A stretch of 64,000 nucleotides of DNA from Mantis religiosa (lineage: Eukaryota > Arthropoda > Insecta > Mantodea > Mantidae): positions 49,966,047 through 50,030,046 of the forward strand of contig CM060947.1 in NCBI GenBank assembly GCA_030765055.1. Direction: 5' to 3'. The position numbers and the translations under genes are program-made. Shown here one piece after another: positions 1-11,178 of this stretch; the stretch's first letter is position 1; each line of letters opens with the position of its first letter. The notes beneath the pieces are model-generated. The model made no database searches, was not told the origin of the DNA, and saw only the letters and a list, made by a program, of their open reading frames with translations.

Positions 1-678
1 TTTTGTGGCCTTATTAAAAGAAAATTGACCGGAAATTTCTCGGCGTTCATAAATTAACAAGGCATTCCAAATATTCTCCATATATCTCACCTAATCTACA
101 ATAATACTAGCCTAACGCAATCTATATAACCTATAACCGTTACCTAATGCAATGAAAAAGAATCTAACGCTATGGAAAAATCTAACCTGTAAACGAACTA
201 TGCTAGACCTTACTACAAATGAACTATTAATGAAAATTGTACGAAAATATACAGAAAACAGCGAATAAAGAGTTGAAACAAGACGCCTGATACTACATGT
301 GTTTGGTTTTCCCGCTAATTCACATTCTAAACAAAATGTAGCGTTACAAACGTGGTAAAATCCTAGTGGAAGATATTGCTAACCGTTCATATTCCACCAT
401 AATGCATAGAGCAACAAACCTTCAGGTAAATCGAAATTTAAATCTTATTTATGGATTTTTTATTTATAAATTTTATTTATTGAATTTGTATTAAATAGAC
501 ATTAATGGATAAGAAAGGAATACTGTTTCTATTTACATATATTTGCTCTTCATAAGAAAGCTATTTATTTACAGCCACTTTTCTTTTAGCGAATTGTAGT
601 GAAACTAGTATACCGTCAAGTTTATACTAAGTTTCAATTTAAATAAATGACTATCTGCTAGAATGCTCACTCCTTGCA

Positions 679-1476
679 TTACCATATTTTGTAGCGGATA
701 TGTTGGTATACGTGTTTTGTAAACAAATTTTGTGAGGATGGAGAGCTCTCTCCTGAATTTGGAGCTACAGGATCGTATTCAAATTGCTGTGACCTGGTTT
801 TCATTTCTGCACCTCTGTTTGATAGAAGTTGAAGTTGTTCATACTTTAGATCCAGATATCCTTCTTGTAGAGCTTTTAGTAGCTCTTCCTGGACATTTCG
901 AAATACATTTAATGCCCGTATTCCTATTGGTGTATGGTGCCGTTGCTTCTGTTGAATAAAATGGCTCCGAATGTTGCGGAGGAGAGGTAGAAGCTTGACC
1001 ATCTACTGGTTCCTTATCTTTTATCACAAGCAAGTTGTTATCTGACAAGGGAGTTTGAGCAGAGAGATCACTAATGGAAGTGCATACATCTGCTGAAGTC
1101 TGACAACTGATATCATACATAATTTTTGTATATACTGTAAGGTTGCTTATTGATGTGGAGGTGTCTTTAAGTTCCTTGTCATCCCCTGGCTCATCGACTT
1201 CCATTGGTTCCACTGGAGTTGGACATATGTATGGAATTTCAAATAGAGCAGGATTGGACGATGCTACTGGAGAAGTGACATAAGAAGACCCTGGAACTAC
1301 CCTGAAGCTATAGGTGACTGGCCCGCATGGTGGAGAACAATATAAATTCGGAAGCTTCAGTATCTTCGTCACTGGGCTAGGTGCTGGGCTCCTGGTGGCG
1401 TTAACTGCTGAACAGTACGTTGTTCTTGTGGTATCTCTGCTTACGGCAGCGATATTTGACGTCTGAACCGCGGATC
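679..1476 (-). CDS. exon of unrecognised tandemly repeated gene, copy 1
   Basis: Transcribed right to left. The 5' edge is set by a good 3' splice site (pyrimidine-rich tract ending ttctccag, exon begins at 1476), and the frame is open from there with no start codon needed. Frame 1 runs 1476 to 839, about 212 codons. It is rich in Ser, Thr and Pro, has the acidic motif PMEVDEP followed by GDDKELKD near its middle, and has no domain I recognise, so it is probably disordered. It ends ISGSKV-stop. A second frame is open from 1002 to 679 and ends HIRYKIW-stop. Its conserved part starts with KQRHHTPIGI after a candidate internal acceptor (AG at 949-951) and contains a leucine-rich, probably helical stretch (QEELLKALQEGYLDLKYEQL). 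Other exons were not found, so this may be a terminal exon; AATAAA motifs lie 200 bp downstream. Confidence 0.55.
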
Positions 1477-2112
1477 CTGGAGAAAAATTGAAGGAAATTA
1501 TTTTCAGCTATAGTATTTATTCATAATGTAAATTTTCTTGGTAAACCACAATAAAATTTTCAGTAACATGCAGTTATTATGACATATCTTAAAACACAAC
1601 TTGAAAGCATTGAACCTAAATAAGGTCGAAGAAAAAATAAAGAGAACGTAAATTATATTAAAAAATTGTCAGCATCATTGACACAGTTTTTTTTGATATG
1701 GAGGAAAGTATTGAAATTGCAGTAGAAGGGGAACGAGATTGAAAATAACAATTGGACGCAAAATAGTGATTAAAGGGTTGGAAGCTAAGGAAAGTAAATA
1801 TTTTTTATGTGTTAAACGATGATAATATTAGCTACGGCCAATGTTTATGTTGTCAACAAATAATTACAATAGTTTAAATTTTAGATGATTTTTGTTCCAT
1901 CAAAACTACATTGATGATTAGGGCCCAGAAATTTAGTAAAGAAAGCACAGAAAAAAGCAATACAGTAGGGTAAGACCTGAAGCTTTCCTGGCGACAAATG
2001 CACTCACCTTATTCTTGGGCTGCCAGTCAGGTGAAAAGATGATTAGATATTGTGGTTATAACATTTCATAAATATCCTGATGATGTGAGAGATGCACACT
2101 CCGTAAACGTTG

Positions 2113-2349
2113 CCCGCCTTGGTAGCGGAGATGGTAGCATGTCTCCCTCACTTTCAAGAGACCCCGAGTTCGAATATCGGTCAGGGTAAGTTAACTAGAT
2201 AAGGTTTTTTCCGTTTTTTTTCTTATCCTTCAAGACAACTGTCGGGTAACTCTGAGCTCCATGGACCCTGGACTCATTTCGTTATCATTTCACGCAAAAG
2301 ATTCACCTTCCGATATAAGTTATGGTTGGGAGGACGCAAATTAAAAAAA
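2113..2349 (+). mobile_element. tRNA-derived SINE (family A) in unit 1
   Basis: The 5' head resembles a tRNA gene: an A-box-like stretch around ggtagcatg and a B-box-like gagttcgaata (2166-2176). A family-specific body and a short A-rich tail (2343-2349) follow. Imperfect 14 bp target duplications flank it: ctccgtaaacgttg (2099-2112) and ctcccgaaacgttg (2351-2364). The same insertion occupies the same site in every complete unit, while the diverged copy at 29.3 kb has the uninterrupted site. A dispersed relative lies at 48,886. Confidence 0.85.
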
Positions 2350-5090
2350 GCTCCCGAAACGTTGATATCTAATCATCTTACCACGTTGCTGGCTGCCCGA
2401 GAAGAAAGTGAGAACAATACGGTAGGTTAGTAGTGAGGGTTTATATTACTCGACTGAGCCTTCAGGTTTGACTTTCATGTGACCATCGTTCAGTGATCGT
2501 TCCGTATCAGGTCCTATCTGGTCGTTTAATGGAGTGAAATACTAGTAAGGTGATGTACAGTAAGTTACGAAACACAAATAGAGCGATTGGAAGCCACGTG
2601 TGTCTATACTATAAGTCTTCTTCAGCCTACCAATGTATGACCCATTGCTGTACAGAAGACATGATTATATCTGAACAGAGTATACATACACTGGACTCGC
2701 CGTGTATGTGCGATAAGCTCTGGTAAACCTCTATGTTGCGATTCTTTTCCGATACGCTTTCTCGCTTTGCGATGTAATACGCTAGCTGTGTCTCGTAAAC
2801 ATAGGGTAGGGGGGTTGAGTGTCATGCAGTGCCGCACGTACTCATACAACCAAGGTCACAGTTAACGGTAGTCTATCAAAGGTAGTCACACGATGGACAC
2901 AGTGTCATAGAATATGTTGTGCATTTATTCGTAAGTTATACAAAACAAACTTTTCTTTTCCAAATATATGAATGTAAATTAAAGGAATCATTCATATTTA
3001 GAAAGTGCGCAGTAAGTGAAAAGTTAATTGGTGGTGACGATACTACATTATGTCTCTGCATGACTTGTTGCGGTGAACAACAATATATATAAACATTGGA
3101 TTTTCTAATAGTGGGTGCAATGTTTAATTTGGGATTTGTTAAAACATTAACAGAGGAAGGTAGCAAGCTGTAAAGCAAACAGCGAATAAAAAAAAGTTTG
3201 TTTTGTGTTATTTGTATCGATGTCCAAACAGTTACTGCAAACGCTGTTCACACATATAATGTAGCTAATTATATGTACAATACCATAATTGTTTTGCCCT
3301 TCCATCTGTCTTAATGAATACCATTTGCTAATTATATTGCGATATGTGGAGTGTGTGCGATGTCTCAATGCAAGTTCAAGTATTACTTATGAATCTTGCC
3401 CATCTTACTATAGATTGTGCAAATGCAGTACATAAATGTCATAACAACATAAATATAAATGTTTTTACATAAATGTTTTAACATGTACAACATGTTTTAA
3501 CAAACAAAAATGCAATAAATGAAGCCTGTTAAACCTATACCGGAAAGTACGCGAAATACTATATGTGTAGTTGGGTAGGTATAAATGTTCAGAAACATGC
3601 TGAAGTTGTAAACATTCGATTTTGCTAATAGTGGGTGCAATGTTTAATTTGCGTTTCGTTAAAGCATTACCAGAGGAAAGTAACAAGCTGTAAAGCAAAC
3701 AGTGAATATAACAAATTTTTAGGTTAAGCAATTTGTATGGATGTCCAAACCGTTATTGCAACCGCTGTTCACACATATACTGTAGCTAATTACATGTACA
3801 ATACCATAATGGTTTAGCCCTACAATGTGCCTTAATGAATACCATTTGCTAAATATATCGCGATTTTTGCACTGTGTGAGATGTCAGAATGCAAGTTGAA
3901 GTATTACTTTATGAATTTTGCCGTACCTACTGTAGATTGTGCAAATGCAGCATATAAATTTATTTGCTGCGAATTGCACACGTAAAGAAATGTTGAAACC
4001 TGTCCATCTTGTATGTTGTGGTATTTAAATGAAGCCATTTATTTGTTCAATTATGTTTTTCAATCAAGGGCACAATGCTGTGACTGAAATGTGACGTTTG
4101 ATTATGAAGTGCCAAGAGGAAATGTAAGTTTGCTACAACCTGTTTCCTTAAAGGGAGCCACAGTTATTACTTCATTACTAGCCAAATAGAATATGTGTTC
4201 AAAATCAGGTACCAAGTTACTCGTCCCAGAATGCGTATTTTATAACCTTGCTTTTATTCATGGATGACTTTTAAATCGTGGACCTCCACTTTTGCACATG
4301 CTTCTGTGAAATGATAATTTATATCAGAAGAGATGATTTATTCATGAGGATAACCTACCGCCCAAATGATTTTAATCTAATTATATTTGTGCAATACTAT
4401 TATCAGAATTAATAACAGTTATGTGGCCTTATTAAAAGAAAATTAACTGGAAATCTCTCGGTGTTCATAAATTAACAAGGCATTCCAAATATTCTCCATA
4501 TATCTCACCTAATCTATAATAATATTAGCCTAACGTAACCTATATAACCTATAACACTAACCTAACCCAATGAAAAATATCTAACGCTATGGAAAAATCT
4601 AAACTGTAAACGAACTATTATAGACCTTATTACAAATGAACTATTAATGAAGATATCAGGAAAATATACAGAAAACAGCGAATAAAGAGTTGAAACAAGA
4701 CGCCTGATACTACATATGTTTGGTTTTCCCGTTTATTCACATTAAACATAATATAGCGTTGTAAACACGGTAAAATCCTAGTGGAAAATATTGCTAACCG
4801 TTCACATTCCATCATAATGCATAGAGTAACAAACCTTCAGGTAAATCGAAATTTAAATCTTATTTGTGGATTTTTTATTTATAAATTTTATTTCTTGAAT
4901 CTTTGTAAATGGGCACTACTGGATAAGAAAGGAATACTGTTTCTATTTTCATATATTTGGTCTGCATAACAAACCTATTTTTACAGACACTTCTCTTTTG
5001 GCAAATTACAGTGAAACTATTATTTCGTCAAGTTTATACTCAGTTTTAAATTAAATAAATGACTATCTGCTTGAATGCTCACGCTTTGCA

Positions 5091-5888
5091 TTACCATATT
5101 TTGTAGTGGATATGTTGGTATACGTGTTTTGTAAACAAATTTTGTGACGATGGAGAGCTCTCTCCTGAACTTGGAACTACAGGATCGTATTTAAATTGCT
5201 GTGACCTAGTTTTCATTTCTGCACCTCCGTTTGATAGAAGTTGAAGTTGTTCATACTTTAGATCCAGATATCCTTCTTGTAGAGCTTTTAGTAGCTCTTC
5301 CTGGACATTTCGAAATACATTTAATGCCCGTATTCCTATTGGTGTATGGTGCCGTTGCTTCTGTTGAATAAAATGGCTCCGAATGTTGCGGGGGAGAGGT
5401 AGAAGCTTGACCATCTACTGGTTCCTTATCTTTTATCACAAGCAAGTTGTTATCTGACAAGGGAGTTTGAGCAGAGAGATCACTAGTGGAAGTGCATACA
5501 TCTGCTGAAGTCTGACAACTGATATCATACATAATTTTTGTATATACTGTAAGGTTGCTTATTGATGTGGAGGTGTCTTTAAGTTCCTTGTCATCCCCTG
5601 GCTCATCGACTTCCATTGGTTCCACTGGAGTTGGACATATGTATGGAATTTCAAATAGAGCAGGATTGGACGATGTTACTGGAGAAGTGTCATAAGAAGA
5701 CCCTGGAACTACCCGGAAGCTATAGGTGACTGGCCCGCATGGTGGAGAACAATATAAATTCGGAAGCTTCAGTATCTTCGTCACTGGGCTAGGTGCTGGG
5801 CTCCTGGTGGCGTTAACTGCTGAACAGTACGTTGTTCTTGTGGTATCTCTGCTTACGGCAGCGAAATTTGACGTCTGAACCGCGGATC
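5091..5888 (-). CDS. repeated-gene exon, copy 2
   Basis: Same structure as copy 1, with the acceptor at 5888. Frame 1 is open from the acceptor to 5251 and frame 2 from 5414 to 5091. The codon before the candidate internal acceptor is CAA, as in copies 1 and 3, where most other copies have TAA. This lets frame 2 continue further upstream in these three copies only. The protein is identical to copy 3 and differs from copy 1 by a handful of residues, for example Asp for Val after GSSY and Thr for Ala after SPV. Confidence 0.55.
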
Positions 5889-6524
5889 CTGGAGGAAAAT
5901 TGAAGGAAATTATTTTCAGCTGTAGTATTTATTCATAATGTTAATTTTCTTGGTAAACCATAATAAAATTTTCAGTAACATGCAGTTATTATGACATACG
6001 TTAAAACATAACTTGAAAGCATTGAACCTAAATAAGGTCGAAGAAACATAAAGAGAACGTAAATTATATTAAAAAATTGTCAGCATCATTGACAGAGTTT
6101 TTTTTTGATATGGAGGAAAGTATTAAAATTGCAGTAGAAAGGGAACGAGATTGAAAATAACAATTGGACGCAAAATAGTGATTGAAGGGTTGGAAGCTAA
6201 GGAAAGTAAATATTGTTTATGTGTTAAACGAAGATAATATTAGCTACGGCCAATGTTTATGTTATAAACAAATAATTACAGTAGTTTAAATTTTAGATGA
6301 TTTTTGTTCCATCAAATATACATCGATAATTAGAGCCCAGAAATTTAGTAAAAAAAGGACAAAGAAAAAGCAATACAGTAGGATAAGACCTGAAGCTTTC
6401 CTGACGACATATGCACTCACTTTATTCTCGGGCAGCCAGTCAGGTGAAAAGATGATTGGATATTGTGGTTATTACATTTCATACATATCCTGATGATGTG
6501 AGAGATGCACACTCCGTAAACGTT

Positions 6525-6765
6525 GCCCGCCTTGGTAGCGTAGATGGTAGCATGCCTCCCTCACTTTCAAGAGACCCTGAGTTCGAATATCGGTCACGGT
6601 GAGTTAACTAGATAAGGATTTTCCGGTTTTTTTTCTTATCCTTCAAGACAAATGTCGGGTAACTCTGATCTCCATGGACCCTGGACTCATTTCATTATCA
6701 TTTCACGCAAATCATTCACCTTCCGATATAACTTATGGTTGGGAGGACGCAAATTAAAAAAAAAA
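6525..6765 (+). mobile_element. SINE family A in unit 2
   Basis: Orthologous to the SINE of unit 1. The left duplication is preserved (ctccgtaaacgttg); the right one is decayed to ttctcgaaacgttg. It was inherited with the unit and is not a new insertion. Confidence 0.85.
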
Positions 6766-7504
6766 TTCTCGAAACGTTGATATCTAATCATCTTACCACG
6801 TTGCTGGCTACCCGAGAAGAAAGTGAGAACAATACAGTAGGTTAGTAGTGAGGGTTTATATTACTCGAATGAGCGTTCAGGCTTGACTTTCATGTGACCA
6901 TCGTTCTCTGATCGTTCCGTATCAGGTCCTATCTGGTCGATTAATGGAGTGAAATTTTAGTAAGTTGATGTACAGTAAGTTACGAAACACAAATAGAGCG
7001 ATTGGAAGCCACGTGTGTCTATATTATAAGTTTTCCTCAGCCTACCAATGTATGGCACATTGATGTCCAGAAGACATGATTATATCTGAACAGAGTATAC
7101 ATACACAGGACTCGCCGTGTATGTGCGATAAGCTCAGGTAAACCTCTATGTTGCGATTCTTTTTCGATACGCTTTCTCGCTTTGCGATGTAATACGCTAG
7201 CTGTGTCTCGTAAACATAGGGTAGGGGGTTGAGTGTCATGCAGTCCCGCACGTACTCATACAACCAAGGTCACAGTTAACGGTAGTCTATCAAAGGTAGT
7301 CACACGATGGAGACATGTCATAGAATATGTTGTACATTTATTCGTAAGTTATACAAAACCAACTTTTCTTTTCCAAATATATGAATGTAAACAAAAGAAT
7401 CATTCATATATACAAAGTGCACCGTAACTGAAATGCTAATTGGTGGTGGCGATACTACATTATGTCTCTGCTTGACTTGTTACGGTTGAACAACAATATA
7501 TATA

Positions 7505-8370
7505 AACATTCGATTTTGCTAATAGTGGGTGCAATGTTAAATTTGCGTTTTGTTAAAACATTAACAGAGGAAAGCAGCAAACTGTAAAGCAAACAACGAA
7601 TAAAAAAAGTTTGTTTATGTAATTTGTATAGATGTCCAAACAGTTACTGCAAACGCTGTTCACACTTATAATGTAGCTAATTATATGTACAATACCATAA
7701 TTGTTTTGCCCTTCAATCTGTCTTAATGAATACCATTTGCTAATTATATTGCGATATATGGAGTGTGTGCGCTGTCTCAATGCAAGTTCAAGTATTACTT
7801 ATGATTCTTGCCGAACTTACTATAGATTGTGCAAATGCAGTACATAAATGTCATAGCAACATAAATATAAATGTTTTTACATAAATGTTTTAACATGTAC
7901 AACATGTTTTAACAAACAAAAATGCAATAAATAAAGCCCGTTAAACCAATACCGGGAAGTACCCGAAATACTATATGTGTAGTTGGGTAGGTATAAATAT
8001 TCAGAAACATGCTGAAGTTGTAAACATTCGATTTTGCTAATAGTGGGTGCAATGTTTAATTTGCGTTTCGTTAAAGCATTACCAGAGGAAAGTAACAAGC
8101 TGTAAAGCAAACAGTGAATATAACAAATTTTTAGGTTAAGCAATTTGTATGGATGTCCAAACCGTTATTGCAACCGCTGTTCACACATATACTGTAGCTA
8201 ATTACATGTACAATACCATAATGGTTTAGCCCTACAATGTGCCTTAATGAATACCATTTGCTAAATATATCGCGATTTTTGCACTGTGTGAGATGTCAGA
8301 ATGCAAGTTGAAGTATTACTTTATGAATTTTGCCGTACCTACTGTAGATTGTGCAAATGCAGCATATAAA
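7505..8370. repeat. internal direct duplication inside the array unit
   Basis: Two ~345 bp direct copies (about 7,505-7,850 and 8,025-8,370) share ttgctaatagtgggtgcaat, the agaggaaag and gctgtaaagcaaac block and the following 250 bp. The same pair occurs in units 1 (3,095 and 3,610), 3 (11,920 and 12,440) and 9 (53,450 and 53,970). Units 10 and 11 (near 58,080 and 61,980) have only one copy, which accounts for their ~3.9 kb length against 4.4 kb. Confidence 0.8.
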
Positions 8371-9502
8371 TTTATTTGCTGCGAATTGCACACGTAAAGA
8401 AATGTTGAAACCTGTCCATCTTGTATGTTGTGGTATTTAAATGAAGCCATTTATTTGTTCAATTATGTTTTTCAATCAAGGGCACAATGCTGTGACTGAA
8501 ATGTGACGTTTGATTATGAAGTGCCAAGAGGAAATGTAAGTTTGCTACAACCTGTTTCCTTAAAGGGAGCCACAGTTATTACTTCATTACTAGCCAAATA
8601 GAATATGTGTTCAAAATCAGGTACCAAGTTACTCGTCCCAGAATGCGTATTTTATAACCTTGCTTTTATTCATGGATGACTTTTAAATCGTGGACCTCCA
8701 CTTTTGCACATGCTTCTGTGAAATGATAATTTATATCAGAAGAGATGATTTATTCATGAGGATAACCTACCGCCCAAATGATTTTAATCTAATTATATTT
8801 GTGCAATACTATTATCAGAATTAATAACAGTTATGTGGCCTTATTAAAAGAAAATTAACTGGAAATCTCTCGGTGTTCATAAATTAACAAGGCATTCCAA
8901 ATATTCTCCATATATCTCACCTAATCTATAATAATATTAGCCTAACGTAACCTATATAACCTATAACACTAACCTAACCCAATGAAAAATATCTAACGCT
9001 ATGGAAAAATCTAAACTGTAAACGAACTATTATAGACCTTATTACAAATGAACTATTAATGAAGATATCAGGAAAATATACAGAAAACAGCGAATAAAGA
9101 GTTGAAACAAGACGCCTGATACTACATATGTTTGGTTTTCCCGTTTATTCACATTAAACATAATATAGCGTTGTAAACACGGTAAAATCCTAGTGGAAAA
9201 TATTGCTAACCGTTCACATTCCATCATAATGCATAGAGTAACAAACCTTCAGGTAAATCGAAATTTAAATCTTATTTGTGGATTTTTTATTTATAAATTT
9301 TATTTCTTGAATCTTTGTAAATGGGCACTACTGGATAAGAAAGGAATACTGTTTCTATTTTCATATATTTGGTCTGCATAACAAACCTATTTTTACAGAC
9401 ACTTCTCTTTTGGCAAATTACAGTGAAACTATTATTTCGTCAAGTTTATACTCAGTTTTAAATTAAATAAATGACTATCTGCTTGAATGCTCACGCTTTG
9501 CA

Positions 9503-10300
9503 TTACCATATTTTGTAGTGGATATGTTGGTATACGTGTTTTGTAAACAAATTTTGTGACGATGGAGAGCTCTCTCCTGAACTTGGAACTACAGGATCGT
9601 ATTTAAATTGCTGTGACCTAGTTTTCATTTCTGCACCTCCGTTTGATAGAAGTTGAAGTTGTTCATACTTTAGATCCAGATATCCTTCTTGTAGAGCTTT
9701 TAGTAGCTCTTCCTGGACATTTCGAAATACATTTAATGCCCGTATTCCTATTGGTGTATGGTGCCGTTGCTTCTGTTGAATAAAATGGCTCCGAATGTTG
9801 CGGGGGAGAGGTAGAAGCTTGACCATCTACTGGTTCCTTATCTTTTATCACAAGCAAGTTGTTATCTGACAAGGGAGTTTGAGCAGAGAGATCACTAGTG
9901 GAAGTGCATACATCTGCTGAAGTCTGACAACTGATATCATACATAATTTTTGTATATACTGTAAGGTTGCTTATTGATGTGGAGGTGTCTTTAAGTTCCT
10001 TGTCATCCCCTGGCTCATCGACTTCCATTGGTTCCACTGGAGTTGGACATATGTATGGAATTTCAAATAGAGCAGGATTGGACGATGTTACTGGAGAAGT
10101 GTCATAAGAAGACCCTGGAACTACCCGGAAGCTATAGGTGACTGGCCCGCATGGTGGAGAACAATATAAATTCGGAAGCTTCAGTATCTTCGTCACTGGG
10201 CTAGGTGCTGGGCTCCTGGTGGCGTTAACTGCTGAACAGTACGTTGTTCTTGTGGTATCTCTGCTTACGGCAGCGAAATTTGACGTCTGAACCGCGGATC
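9503..10300 (-). CDS. repeated-gene exon, copy 3
   Basis: Protein identical to copy 2 in both frames (frame 1 to 9663, frame 2 from 9826 to 9503), with the acceptor at 10300. Such identity beside clearly diverged neighbours points to a very recent duplication, to gene conversion, or to an assembly duplication. Confidence 0.55.
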
Positions 10301-10937
10301 CTGGAGGAAAATTGAAGGAAATTATTTTCAGCTGTAGTATTTATTCATAATGTTAATTTTCTTGGTAAACCATAATAAAATTTTCAGTAACATGCAGTTA
10401 TTATGACATACGTTAAAACATAACTTGAAAGCATTGAACCTAAATAAGGTCGAAGAAACATAAAGAGAACGTAAATTATATTAAAAAATTGTCAGCATCA
10501 TTGACAGAGTTTTTTTTTGATATGGAGGAAAGTATTAAAATTGCAGTAGAAAGGGAACGAGATTGAAAATAACAATTGGACGCAAAATAGTGATTGAAGG
10601 GTTGGAAGCTAAGGAAAGTAAATATTGTTTATGTGTTAAACGAAGATAATATTAGCTACGGCCAATGTTTATGTTATAAACAAATAATTACAGTAGTTTA
10701 AATTTTAGATGATTTTTGTTCCATCAAATATACATCGATAATTAGAGCCCAGAAATTTAGTAAAAAAAGGACAAAGAAAAAGCAATACAGTAGGATAAGA
10801 CCTGAAGCTTTCCTGACGACATATGCACTCACTTTATTCTCGGGCAGCCAGTCAGGTGAAAAGATGATTGGATATTGTGGTTATTACATTTCATACATAT
10901 CCTGATGATGTGAGAGATGCACACTCCGTAAACGTTG

Positions 10938-11178
10938 CCCGCCTTGGTAGCGTAGATGGTAGCATGCCTCCCTCACTTTCAAGAGACCCTGAGTTCGAAT
11001 ATCGGTCACGGTGAGTTAACTAGATAAGGATTTTCCGGTTTTTTTTCTTATCCTTCAAGACAAATGTCGGGTAACTCTGATCTCCATGGACCCTGGACTC
11101 ATTTCATTATCATTTCACGCAAATCATTCACCTTCCGATATAACTTATGGTTGGGAGGACGCAAATTAAAAAAAAAAA
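10938..11178 (+). mobile_element. SINE family A in unit 3
   Basis: Twin of the unit 2 SINE. The only difference noted is one extra A in its tail, which shifts downstream spacing from 4412 to 4413. Confidence 0.85.

Larger units (their letters stand above)
1..4422. repeat. tandem array unit 1 (left end beyond window)
   Basis: First visible copy of the ~4.4 kb unit. The landmark gtggccttatta lies at position 5 and recurs at 4423, a period of 4418 bp. Order along plus: AT-rich block with AATAAA signals for the minus strand (about 459-477), minus-strand exon (679-1476), intron-like AT-rich DNA, SINE (2113-2349), a conserved ~500 bp block (2450-2930), then two copies of a ~350 bp internal repeat about 515 bp apart (near 3,095 and 3,610). 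Unit 1 differs visibly from units 2 and 3 by scattered substitutions and small indels. No terminal inverted repeats or unit-level target duplications were seen, so the array looks like tandem duplication rather than independent insertions. Confidence 0.9.
4423..8834. repeat. tandem array unit 2
   Basis: A 4412 bp unit. From about 3,590 to 7,950 it appears identical to the next block (about 8,000 to 12,360), apart from one base in a poly-A run in the SINE tail (near 6,765 versus 11,178), judged by spot checks along the block rather than a full alignment. Identity ends sharply in the second internal repeat, so the duplicated block is offset from the landmark used to number the units. Confidence 0.9.

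Noticed and set aside
4500..4570. CCTAAC-rich stretch resembling the insect telomere repeat, present in all units
   Set aside because: Only short, irregular CCTAA motifs are mixed with other sequence; not a telomeric array.
4630..4969. 61- and 62-codon ORFs on opposite strands, repeated in units 2, 3, 9 and 10
   Set aside because: They overlap each other, lack splice or start context, and follow from unit duplication; not supported as genes.
7042..7263. 73-codon minus-strand ORF starting MYEYVRDCM, recurring in several units
   Set aside because: Frame is broken by 1 bp indels in unit 1, and its length and end vary between units; probably chance conservation through recent duplication.
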